DNA of 9,639 bases from JAKSUT01 sp045616505 (GCA_045616505.1 JAZLGV010000118.1:1-9639), one strand, 5' to 3'. Shown: positions 1 through 6,056, counted from the stretch's first letter. The notes: a model not told the origin generated them from the letters alone. Translations and numbers: made by a program.

Positions 1-6
1 TGCTTA

Positions 7-132
7 CTAAACAGTTTGTTTAATTCTTATTTCATCAATCAAACCTTCAAAGAATTCGTTTACCAATTCTGTAACGATTTCCATTTTGTTTTCTAATTCA
101 TTAATTCCTACCAAATAAGTATCATTTTTCAT
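7..132 (-). CDS. small 41-aa protein, unknown function
   Basis: A complete short reading frame of 41 codons (begins MKNDTYLVGINELENK, ends EIRIKQTV, stop TAG). It is supported by a canonical Shine-Dalgarno site, AAGGAG at 138-143, five bases before the ATG. The product is acidic and rich in E, I, L and V, with no cysteine and no hydrophobic stretch long enough to cross a membrane. The pattern INELENKMEIVTELVNEFF reads as an amphipathic helix, so a small soluble helical or protein-binding peptide is plausible (inference). It diverges from the RWYD-repeat gene across a 115-bp spacer containing a perfect palindrome, so the two could share a regulator. I do not recognise a family. The ribosome binding site is the main reason to believe it is a gene, and conservation is unknown. 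Confidence 0.55.
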   Translation of the reverse strand: MKNDTYLVGINELENKMEIVTELVNEFFEGLIDEIRIKQTV

Positions 133-137
133 AACGA

Positions 138-143
138 CTCCTT
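138..143 (-). promoter_or_regulatory. Shine-Dalgarno site of the 41-aa gene
   Basis: On the minus strand this reads AAGGAG, five bases from the ATG at 132. It is as good a site as those of fabI and the rod/hook gene in this window, and it is what lifts this small frame above chance. Confidence 0.6.
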
Positions 144-207
144 AGATTACTGTTTCCTAACTCTATATATATCGACATAGTTTTTTTAAAACTTTAATAT
201 TTTAGTT

Positions 208-223
208 AAAATGTTAACATTTT
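208..223. promoter_or_regulatory. 16-bp perfect palindrome, possible operator
   Basis: The sequence AAAATGTTAACATTTT is a perfect palindrome in the spacer between two divergent genes. It overlaps the -35-like TTAACA (214-219) of the plus-strand gene. Its half-site TAAAATGT also recurs as a direct copy at 236-243, over the -10 element, 29 bp from the copy at 207-214. A dimeric repressor bound here would block the plus-strand promoter. Operator function is inferred; in AT-rich DNA a 16-bp palindrome is suggestive but not proof. Confidence 0.35.
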
Positions 224-241
224 GTATTAATATGCTAAAAT
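214..241 (+). promoter_or_regulatory. promoter of the RWYD-repeat gene, leaderless type
   Basis: A -35-like TTAACA (214-219), a 16-bp spacer and a -10 hexamer TAAAAT (236-241) preceded by TGC, giving an extended -10 (TGnTAAAAT). The -10 ends six bases before the ATG at 248, so the predicted transcription start falls at or next to the start codon. Confidence 0.5.
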
Positions 242-247
242 GTAGTT

Positions 248-598
248 ATGCAAAGCATTAGATGGTATGATAAAAATCCTTTATTGGCAGAAGTTTTTGA
301 ATTTATACAAAAACTGGATTCTCATGCTCAAATAGAAATTGCAAAAGATATATTGCAAATTTTGATGAGTGATTCAAATATTGATATTGATAAGGCATTA
401 AATGAGATAAATCAAGAGCGACCAAAAAGATGTAATCGTTGGTATGATAGCAATATCGATTTACATTCTTCTTTTGCAATTTTAAAAAAACTTCCTGAGG
501 GTTATAGAAAAATTATTTTAGATAGAATTATTGAATCAGCATTATTAATGTATTTTGGTCATGTTGATGTAGAAATGGATAATGAAAATGACGCATAA
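248..598 (+). CDS. unknown protein with two RWYD repeats
   Basis: A 116-aa protein of no family I can name. It carries an internal duplication: residues 5-40 and 64-99 align without gaps at an offset of 59, with identical R-W-Y-D, then N, L, F, K-L and I-x(3)-I (about 11 of 36 identical, others similar). Each unit looks like the RWYD motif followed by one or two helices. A variable acidic linker (about 41-60) joins them and the tail is acidic. There is no signal peptide or membrane segment, so it is probably cytoplasmic. The start is forced: an in-frame TAA at 236-238 excludes an upstream start and the first repeat begins at residue 5. There is no Shine-Dalgarno site, and a -10-like hexamer ends six bases upstream. 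The stop overlaps the following SDR gene, so the two are probably co-expressed. Confidence 0.8.
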   Translation: MQSIRWYDKNPLLAEVFEFIQKLDSHAQIEIAKDILQILMSDSNIDIDKALNEINQERPKRCNRWYDSNIDLHSSFAILKKLPEGYRKIILDRIIESALLMYFGHVDVEMDNENDA

Positions 599-1316
599 AA
601 TATTAGTTACAGGTGCTTCAAAAGGAATAGGTTTAGAAATTTCAAAAGGACTTTCAAAGTTAGGTCATGATGTTTTTTTAACATCGAGAGATGAAAATAA
701 ATTGAAAGAAAATGCACAAAAGATTGGTGCAAAAGGTGTTTTTAAATGTGATTTGGCATGTGATGAAGACCTTTTTAAACTAGGTGAATTTGTAAAAAAA
801 GAAGAAATTGATATTTTGATAAACAATGCAGGTTTATATATTTATAAAAATATAGAGCAGGTAAAATATTCAGAAATTTCAGAAATTTTTAAAATAAATT
901 CAATGGCATGTATTTATTTGACTTCATGTGTTGCAGAAGTAATGAAAAAAAATAATTGGGGTAGAATAATTAATATTGGTTCAATTTCGGGTGTCATGGG
1001 TGAAGCTTACGCAAGTTTATATTCAGCTTCAAAAGCTTCTTTAATCGGGTTTACAAAAGCGACAGCATTAGAGCTTGCTCAATATGGAATTACTGTAAAC
1101 ACAATTAATCCTGGGTGGGTAGAAACAGAATTGGGTATGAAATCTATTGAGGAAAGCGAATTTAGTTTAGAAGAAACACTTGAAACAATACCTCAAAAAC
1201 GATTTGTAAAGCCTGAAGAAATAGAAAAAATGATTGAATATTTAATTTCAGATGTAGCAAAAGGGGTTACTGGTCAATCAATAAATATTTGTGCAGGATT
1301 AAGTGTAGGAATATAA
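588..1316 (+). CDS. SDR-family oxidoreductase, FabG-like
   Basis: A short-chain dehydrogenase/reductase of 242 aa, the usual length of the classical family. It shows the Rossmann cofactor motif TGASKGIG (residues 8-15), a basic Arg after beta-2 in TSRDENK (position 34, suggesting NADP(H)), NNAG (79-82), and the catalytic set Asn104, Ser132, Tyr145 and Lys149 (YSASK), followed by NPG (174-176). The nearest well-known relative is 3-oxoacyl-ACP reductase FabG, but FabG-like SDRs act on many substrates, so the reaction is not settled. There is no fatty-acid operon beside it; its partner is the RWYD-repeat gene, which it overlaps. I prefer ATG 588 because GGAT lies 8 bases upstream and MTHKILVTGAS matches the family start; ATG 582 is the alternative (244 aa). 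Translation is probably coupled to the preceding stop at 598. Confidence 0.88.
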   Translation: MTHKILVTGASKGIGLEISKGLSKLGHDVFLTSRDENKLKENAQKIGAKGVFKCDLACDEDLFKLGEFVKKEEIDILINNAGLYIYKNIEQVKYSEISEIFKINSMACIYLTSCVAEVMKKNNWGRIINIGSISGVMGEAYASLYSASKASLIGFTKATALELAQYGITVNTINPGWVETELGMKSIEESEFSLEETLETIPQKRFVKPEEIEKMIEYLISDVAKGVTGQSINICAGLSVGI

Positions 1317-1341
1317 AAATAAAGGGGCAAAAAATCGCCCC
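1314..1341 (-). terminator. intrinsic terminator of the flagellar unit
   Basis: On the minus strand GGGGC and GCCCC (1337-1341 and 1324-1328) pair around an eight-base loop, followed by a T-rich tail TTTATTTTTA. It lies about 60 bases past the rod/hook stop at 1404. In the plus direction the hairpin has no T-tract, so it fits the minus strand better. Confidence 0.65.
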
Positions 1342-1403
1342 CAGCCTTTGAAAATGGAGTTTTGTGAGTGAATTATTCTTCTCTTCTCTTTTTCAATATT
1401 GTT

Positions 1404-2240
1404 TTATGAACCAACAAGTTTTAGTGCTTCTTCAAGCAATTGTTTTTGTGAAGAAATAAGTTTGCTTGAAAGTTCAAGTTGTACTTTTGCTTGTTGATAT
1501 TGAGAAATTCCGCCTTTGAAATCTACGTTAGATAACTCTAATAGTCCAGAACGGATTTCTCCTCTTCCCATTACTGGGCTTCCTGATTCTTCAGTTTCAA
1601 TGAATTTTCCGTCTTTTATTTCATATAAACCTGCGGCGTTATGAAAATTCATGTTTGCAATTTTGTATAATGGAACCATTTTTTTGCCATTGTCAGCTTT
1701 TCCGTATAATACTCCATCGTCTTTGACTTCGTAATCATCGTATTTACCTAAATATTTGCCATTGTTAGGGTCAATCCAAAGTTTTACGTCAGTAGTTGGA
1801 ATATTCATAGCTCCGCCATTGGCAAGAGTTTGTTCATATAAGTCCGCACTAATTTCTTTTGTTCCTTGCATAATTTCGCCTTTTTCATTTAAAATATATG
1901 CTTGAACTCTGTTTCCATCTTTGTTTTTATAAACACCTTCTTTGTCAAAAGTGAAATCACCAAGTCTGGTGTAAATGCTTCTGTTTTGGTCATCTTTTAC
2001 TACAAAGAAACCTTTACCTTCTAAAAATAAATTAGAATTTGCTGTACCAGGAGTTGATTTACCTTGACTAAATTTTTTGTAAGGGTTATCAAGGATTGCA
2101 CCACCTAAAAACGTGCTGAAATTGACTTCTGATTCTTTAAAACCTGGAGTGTAGCAGTTTGATAGGTTGTCGGCGATTACGTCAATCCAATTGTTAGTTG
2201 CTTTTTGTACATTTAAGGCTGTTACGAAAGAATCATTCAT
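1404..2240 (-). CDS. flagellar rod/hook protein, FlgE/FlgF/FlgG family
   Basis: An axial flagellar subunit of 278 aa, exported through the flagellar type III apparatus to build rod or hook. The N-terminal rod motif spans about residues 8-38, with DVIADNLSNCYTPGFK as the family's ANNLANxxTPGYK element. The middle has the shared FlgE/F/G block GKGFFVVKDD and YTRLGDFTFDKEGVY (about 75-115). The C-terminal helix block (about 228-275) contains LLELSNVDF, the conserved LExSNVD motif. FlgG and FlgF are about 250-260 aa and full FlgE hooks about 400 aa or more, so the length favours a rod-type protein. Its place after fliK, however, is where flgD-flgE often sit. I therefore leave the paralogue open. 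The ATG overlaps the end of fliK by 8 bases (ATGAATGA), with AAGGAG seven bases upstream inside fliK, indicating coupled translation. Confidence 0.87.
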   Translation of the reverse strand: MNDSFVTALNVQKATNNWIDVIADNLSNCYTPGFKESEVNFSTFLGGAILDNPYKKFSQGKSTPGTANSNLFLEGKGFFVVKDDQNRSIYTRLGDFTFDKEGVYKNKDGNRVQAYILNEKGEIMQGTKEISADLYEQTLANGGAMNIPTTDVKLWIDPNNGKYLGKYDDYEVKDDGVLYGKADNGKKMVPLYKIANMNFHNAAGLYEIKDGKFIETEESGSPVMGRGEIRSGLLELSNVDFKGGISQYQQAKVQLELSSKLISSQKQLLEEALKLVGS

Positions 2241-3141
2241 TGTCGTTCTCCTTATTATTTTGTCTTTGTTTTTGTTGTTCTTGGTTTTTATTTCTTGAAT
2301 AAGTTAGTTCATTATATTCAAGATTGTTTTCTGTAAATGCTTGTTTTAAAAGTCCAATATTGTTTCTTAAATATGCTTCAACGGCTGTGTTTCCTGGGAT
2401 AAAGTTTGCTGAAAGTACTCCGTTTTTATCAACTTTCATAATTACTGCTACGTCTGTGTCAAAATCAATTCTAAAAGGCTTGTTTGTTTGCATAGATTCT
2501 GCAAGAGAATCCATTAATGTTTTTGATACAGGAACAGTTTTTTGTATCATTTCAGCTTTTGCATTTTCTGTGAAAGTTATCATATTTTTTGCAAGTGTTT
2601 CACCACTTATGCCAGTTACAGTTTGATTTGAATTTGTAAGTTCAAGGAAGAAATTAATATCTTCGTCGTTCATTGTAAATGATTTTATTTCCGCATTAAT
2701 ATTGATTTCGGAATTTGTTTTACTTATTCTTCCTACTTGAAGTGTGTTTAATGCGGCAATTTTTTCGTTTAATTCAGATAGTGAATTATTTATAAGTTTT
2801 TCATTTAATGATGTTTGGTTGTCTCGTGCGAAAAAACTTTTTTCATTAATGTTAATGTTTTGTGTATTATTTGTTATAATATCTGTTTTTTCTTCTGAAT
2901 TTATTTCTTTATTGTTTTCTTGGTCTTGTGTTGCGACTGCTTTTACAGCTTCTTTTGAAGACAATTTTGTTTTATCATCATCTGCAGCTTTTTCCGCTTT
3001 TGTCGTTTCTATTTTTTTGTTTTCTGCAAGTTCGTCTTTAAAACTTTTTACGTCATCTTTTTTTTCTGTCGTAACGCTGTTTTTTGCATTTATAGAATTA
3101 TTTGTTTCAATTGTTGTTGATGAAATTGTATCTACGTTCAT
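2233..3141 (-). CDS. fliK: flagellar hook-length control protein FliK
   Basis: FliK is the secreted molecular ruler that switches flagellar export from hook to filament substrates through its C-terminal domain. The protein has 302 aa. Residues 1 to about 150 are a low-complexity, hydrophilic region rich in N, K, E, T and S, typical of the FliK ruler part. Residues about 220-285 form the conserved Flg_hook domain: PFRIDFDTDVAVIMKV, then VLSANFIPGN, AYLRNNIGLLKQAF and NNLEYNELTYS. The tail is rich in Q, N and K (NKNQEQQKQRQNNKENDNE), also usual for FliK. It is shorter than enterobacterial FliK (about 400 aa). The ATG overlaps the fliJ stop as ATGA, and the 3' end carries the Shine-Dalgarno site of the next gene. 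Divergence is normal for this family, so the call relies on the C-terminal domain and the neighbours. Confidence 0.85.
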   Translation of the reverse strand: MNVDTISSTTIETNNSINAKNSVTTEKKDDVKSFKDELAENKKIETTKAEKAADDDKTKLSSKEAVKAVATQDQENNKEINSEEKTDIITNNTQNININEKSFFARDNQTSLNEKLINNSLSELNEKIAALNTLQVGRISKTNSEININAEIKSFTMNDEDINFFLELTNSNQTVTGISGETLAKNMITFTENAKAEMIQKTVPVSKTLMDSLAESMQTNKPFRIDFDTDVAVIMKVDKNGVLSANFIPGNTAVEAYLRNNIGLLKQAFTENNLEYNELTYSRNKNQEQQKQRQNNKENDNE

Positions 3142-3635
3142 TGATTCTCACTTTCAAACTTGTATTTTTTTATTATTTCTTCAAGAAGAGCCTCTTCTTC
3201 TTGGGTTTCTCTCTTGTGCATAAAGTGTCTTTGAACACCTATTTCTGAAAGTTGGTTTAGTTCTGCTTTTTTTTCTTCTTCTTTGTATTGTTCCTTATTT
3301 TTTTCTTTGTGTTTTTCCAGAACTTTTACTTCTTTTTCGCATTCGATTAGTTTTTGAACTTCTTCATCTACTTTTTGTTGTTTTTCTACTCTTAGTTTTT
3401 GTAGTTCTTCTGCTTTTTCCCAAAGATGGTGAATGTATTTGTCGTAAGAATCCATCATCATGGGGTCTGCGTGTCTTTGGCTCTCAACTAGATTTGCGAT
3501 TTCTTGTTTGTTAGCCAATATCTGTTGATCTACGATTGCTAATTCTTTTTGTGCTCTCTGAACTTCAAGTAGTTGTTGTTCTTTTTTTCTGATTCTGAAA
3601 TCCAGAATTTTTTGTAATCTGTAAACAAAAGGCAT
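3138..3635 (-). CDS. fliJ: flagellar export protein FliJ
   Basis: FliJ is a soluble coiled-coil component of the flagellar export apparatus. It links the FliI ATPase ring to FlhA and recycles export chaperones. The 165-aa product opens with MPFVYRLQKILDFRIRKKEQ, the family's F-x-(Y/F)-R-L-Q-K-(V/I)-L-D-x-R signature. The remainder is almost continuous charged heptad-like coiled coil (residues about 15-150, rich in E, K, Q and L). Length is normal (about 145-165). The start is forced: TAG lies in frame two codons upstream, and the signature begins at once. No Shine-Dalgarno site is present; TATAAT ends six bases before the ATG, suggesting a leaderless mRNA. It is the first gene of a unit with fliK and the rod/hook gene; fliI is not in the window. 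Confidence 0.88.
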   Translation of the reverse strand: MPFVYRLQKILDFRIRKKEQQLLEVQRAQKELAIVDQQILANKQEIANLVESQRHADPMMMDSYDKYIHHLWEKAEELQKLRVEKQQKVDEEVQKLIECEKEVKVLEKHKEKNKEQYKEEEKKAELNQLSEIGVQRHFMHKRETQEEEALLEEIIKKYKFESENQ

Positions 3636-3641
3636 AGGCTA

Positions 3642-3671
3642 ATTATACTTTCACACATTTAATTATGTCTG
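3642..3671 (-). promoter_or_regulatory. promoter of fliJ-fliK-rod/hook unit
   Basis: On the minus strand a consensus -10 TATAAT (3647-3642) lies 18 bases after a weak -35, CAGACA (3671-3666). The -10 ends six bases before the fliJ ATG, so transcription would start at about the start codon. I see no sigma-28 or sigma-54 type element, so flagellar expression here appears to use the main sigma factor. Confidence 0.5.
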
Positions 3672-3687
3672 ATGTTTTGTTGTTTTT

Positions 3688-3703
3688 ATACATCTAAATG
3701 TAT
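3688..3703. repeat. short inverted repeat upstream of fliJ
   Basis: ATACAT and ATGTAT flank a four-base CTAA spacer, about 55 bases upstream of the fliJ start. It could be an operator for the flagellar unit, or chance in AT-rich DNA. Confidence 0.2.
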
Positions 3704-3759
3704 GAATTTCTTTGTAATTTTTATTTAATTTTATTTTTAAAAAAGTCAATATAAAATTT

Positions 3760-3809
3760 GCGTAAATAAAAAGGAGAGATTTTATTTAAAAATAAAATCT
3801 CGCCTTTTT
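3760..3809 (-). terminator. strong hairpin terminator after nucleotidase gene
   Basis: Two 20-base arms (3768-3787 and 3790-3809) pair with a single mismatch, and the central A/T bases form the loop. On the minus strand the stem is followed by TTTTTATTT. It starts 15 bases beyond the nucleotidase stop. The stem also ends in TTTTT in the plus direction, so it could work both ways. It isolates the flagellar unit from upstream transcription. Confidence 0.85.
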
Positions 3810-3824
3810 GTGTATTGGTAAGTA

Positions 3825-5309
3825 TTAATCTACAATTTGTATTCTTCCATCTGCTTTAATAACAATTGGTTCTGTTTGTTTTTTGATGTAATCTACAGTA
3901 ATTTTGTCTTTGTCGTAATCAAATCTGATTGTATCAGGTTCATCGAATTTTTTAAGCATTCCATAGCCGTCTCTACCTTTTGAGCAGAAGTCATCAACTG
4001 CTACTGAGTATTTTTTAAAAATATTTGGGTTGTTTACATCAATTTTACTTGTATTTCCAGCTTTGTCTGTGAAATTTAAATCTAATAATTCACCTTTTTT
4101 GTTGATAGTGTATCTTAAACCTGAAACTTGCATTAAACCAGGTTTGCCGTCTGCTGCTAATACTGATTTAGAAGTGTATTTTAAAGCATCAACAAGTTCT
4201 TTTTCTGTTACGTTAATAATTGTCATTTTGTTTTTAAAAGGAGTGATACCAGATACATCTCTTGCAGAAATTGGGCCAGCTTCAAAAGCTCCACGGATAT
4301 TTGCAGAGTTTATGAATGCGATGTCTGTTTTTAGTTCTTTTCTCATTGCATCTGCAATGAAGTCTGCGTGAGGGTTTTCTGTTAGTAAAACTTTTTCTGG
4401 CATTGCAGGTGCAGAAGCGACAGTACCAATTCTTTCAGAGTTGCCTAAAATGTTATCAAATACTTTTTGTATTCCAAGGTTACGTTTAAAATCATTTGTG
4501 TTTGCTACGTTGTTTTGAACATCTGTGATAACACCATCTTTGTCAAACATAAGGTTTAAAATTCCAAAGTGGCTTCCATCGCGTCCTCCTTGAGTTATAA
4601 TTGTAGGTTCTCCTGTTTTTTTAGAGTAGAATAAGTTTTCACCTTCTTTTACTCCGTAAACTAAATCGTGAGAGTGTCCACCAATGATTACATCAATACC
4701 TTCTACGTTTTGTGCTAATCTTTTTTCTTGTTCATAGCCTGTGTGAGAAAGAACGATTATTTTTGAAATTCCTTGTTCTTTCATTTTATTAACTTCAGCT
4801 TGAACTTGTTTTGTTGTTTCTTCTTCGTTTTCGATTTCCAAACCTTGTGGTTTGTTTTTAATTCTTGTGTATAAATCATAAGGCATAAGTCCGATAATAC
4901 CGTATTTGTTGCCGTTTGATTCTTGAATGTATGAACTTACTAATTTGTTGTTGAATTGTCCTTCTGGGTCAATTTTTGTATTAAATCCCATCATTTTGCA
5001 AGTGGAATCTTTTATAATGTTTAAGAATTTTTTGTTATCAATATCAAATTCGTGGTTTCCAACAGCAGAAGCCATTATGTTGTTTGCGTTCAAAAATTTG
5101 TTTGCTGCGATGTTTAATTTTTCATCGTGTCCAAGCATTGTATCACCAGCAGAAAGTTTTAATTTATCAACACCGCTTGGAGTGAAACTATCAAAATTTT
5201 TAGATGCTGAAGTTATTTTCTCCATATTTTTTGTTTGACCGTGGATGTCATTTACGTAGAAAATACTTGTTCTTGTTATGTTTGGACTTTGAGAAACTGA
5301 AGATACCAT
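3825..5309 (-). CDS. 5'-nucleotidase/UshA-type metallophosphatase, no signal
   Basis: A two-domain enzyme of the 5'-nucleotidase/2',3'-cyclic phosphodiesterase family (494 aa). The N-terminal metallophosphatase domain shows all metal ligands: NDIHG (Asp21, His23), AGDTM (Asp56), GNHEFD (Asn85, His86, Glu87), LSHTG (His189) and GGHSHD (His212, His214). The C-terminal substrate domain has NSANIRGAF (Arg339) and SKGRDGYG (Asp447-Tyr449), the region that stacks the nucleobase. Likely activity: releasing phosphate from nucleotides or UDP-sugars. Exact substrate is unknown. UshA and relatives are normally exported, but here the catalytic domain begins about ten residues from the start with no hydrophobic leader, and a stop at 5333 closes the frame upstream. 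I choose ATG 5309 because GGAG lies seven bases upstream; the GTG at 5324 adds only five residues. It follows ruvA by 99 bases on the same strand. Confidence 0.87.
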   Translation of the reverse strand: MVSSVSQSPNITRTSIFYVNDIHGQTKNMEKITSASKNFDSFTPSGVDKLKLSAGDTMLGHDEKLNIAANKFLNANNIMASAVGNHEFDIDNKKFLNIIKDSTCKMMGFNTKIDPEGQFNNKLVSSYIQESNGNKYGIIGLMPYDLYTRIKNKPQGLEIENEEETTKQVQAEVNKMKEQGISKIIVLSHTGYEQEKRLAQNVEGIDVIIGGHSHDLVYGVKEGENLFYSKKTGEPTIITQGGRDGSHFGILNLMFDKDGVITDVQNNVANTNDFKRNLGIQKVFDNILGNSERIGTVASAPAMPEKVLLTENPHADFIADAMRKELKTDIAFINSANIRGAFEAGPISARDVSGITPFKNKMTIINVTEKELVDALKYTSKSVLAADGKPGLMQVSGLRYTINKKGELLDLNFTDKAGNTSKIDVNNPNIFKKYSVAVDDFCSKGRDGYGMLKKFDEPDTIRFDYDKDKITVDYIKKQTEPIVIKADGRIQIVD

Positions 5310-5383
5310 TACACCGCTCCACACATGTTTTTACTTACAATTCTTCAAAACCTGTGAAGCTATTTTTTTGACAAATATTGTTT

Positions 5384-5407
5384 TTTTGTAAATAAAATTT
5401 TACAAAA
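5384..5407. repeat. AT-rich inverted repeat just after ruvA
   Basis: Two perfect 9-base arms, TTTTGTAAA (5384-5392) and TTTACAAAA (5399-5407), enclose six bases, two bases past the ruvA stop. On the minus strand no T-tract follows, so it is a poor intrinsic terminator. It may be a 3'-end stabilising hairpin or chance. Confidence 0.25.
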
Positions 5408-5408
5408 T

Positions 5409-6026
5409 TTATAGTGAAAGAATTTTTAATGTTTCTTTCAAAATCTCTTCAGCGTTATTTTTGTCGTTTATGATTGAAAGTGAAGATGTAAGTGCTTTTT
5501 TGATTTCTTCTTTTTCGTAACCAAGTGAGATTAGTACAGTTTGTGCATCTAAAATTGCTTGATTAGTTTCCGGTTCTGCATCTTCGATAATCGTTGGTGC
5601 AACTTTTCCTTGTAAATTTATCAATTTATCTTTAAGTTCTAAAATTATTTTTTGAGCAAGTTTTGGACCAACTCCTTTTGCTCTTGTAAGTTCTTTAAAA
5701 TCACCTTTTATTACAAGTGAGATAAGTTCGCAGGCTTCAAATTCTTCTAAAAGCATCATTGCCATTTTTGCTCCAACACCAGAAACTGAGGTTAGAATTT
5801 TGAAAATATCTCTGTTTTCTCTTGTAAGAAAACCGCAAAGTGACATGTTATCTTCTCTGTGAATTAATATTGTATATAATTTAACTTCGCTATTTAGTGG
5901 TGGAAGTTGTGAAAAATCTTTGTTGTTGATATTGATTAAATAGCCGATATTGTTGTTTTCAATTGTTGCTGAAACATCGTTAATACCGTTTTTATGTGCC
6001 AAAATACCTTTTATATAATCAAACAT
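5409..6026 (-). CDS. ruvA: Holliday junction DNA helicase subunit RuvA
   Basis: RuvA binds four-way DNA junctions as a tetramer and loads the RuvB motor for branch migration in recombinational repair. The 205-aa length is typical. Domain I (residues 1 to about 64) is the OB fold, starting MFDYIKGILAHKNG and ending HREDNMSLCGF, where Glu58-Asp59 match the acidic pin residues that separate strands at the junction. Domain II has two helix-hairpin-helix motifs, SVSGVGAKMA (80-89) and AKGVGPKLAQKI (116-127). A flexible acidic linker (about 140-155) leads to domain III (156-205), the RuvB-binding three-helix part with ISLGYEKEEIKKAL. The Shine-Dalgarno site AAGGAT lies five bases before the ATG. 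ruvB and ruvC are not adjacent; the neighbour downstream is the nucleotidase and it diverges from fabI. Confidence 0.95.
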   Translation of the reverse strand: MFDYIKGILAHKNGINDVSATIENNNIGYLININNKDFSQLPPLNSEVKLYTILIHREDNMSLCGFLTRENRDIFKILTSVSGVGAKMAMMLLEEFEACELISLVIKGDFKELTRAKGVGPKLAQKIILELKDKLINLQGKVAPTIIEDAEPETNQAILDAQTVLISLGYEKEEIKKALTSSLSIINDKNNAEEILKETLKILSL

Positions 6027-6056
6027 GTTTTATCCTTTTTGTTTGTGTTTTTAATT

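Noticed and set aside
2744..3223. 159-codon open frame on the plus strand opposite fliK and fliJ, rich in F, S and V
   Set aside because: It is the antisense of the low-complexity Lys/Glu/Asn-rich coding region, which yields Phe/Ser/Val runs by codon mirror. It has no ribosome site and no family resemblance.
4030..5238. Open frames of 100-113 codons opposite the nucleotidase gene
   Set aside because: Antisense shadows of a well-supported enzyme gene with intact motifs; no independent start signals.
5309..5324. GTG start for the nucleotidase (five extra residues, WSGVM)
   Set aside because: GGAG lies inside this extension, seven bases before ATG 5309, and the added residues give no signal peptide.
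5369..5397. TTGACA with an A-rich hexamer 17 bases on, plus strand, pointing into the 3' end of ruvA
   Set aside because: The -10 candidate AATAAA is poor and nothing downstream suggests an antisense RNA; chance is likely in this composition.
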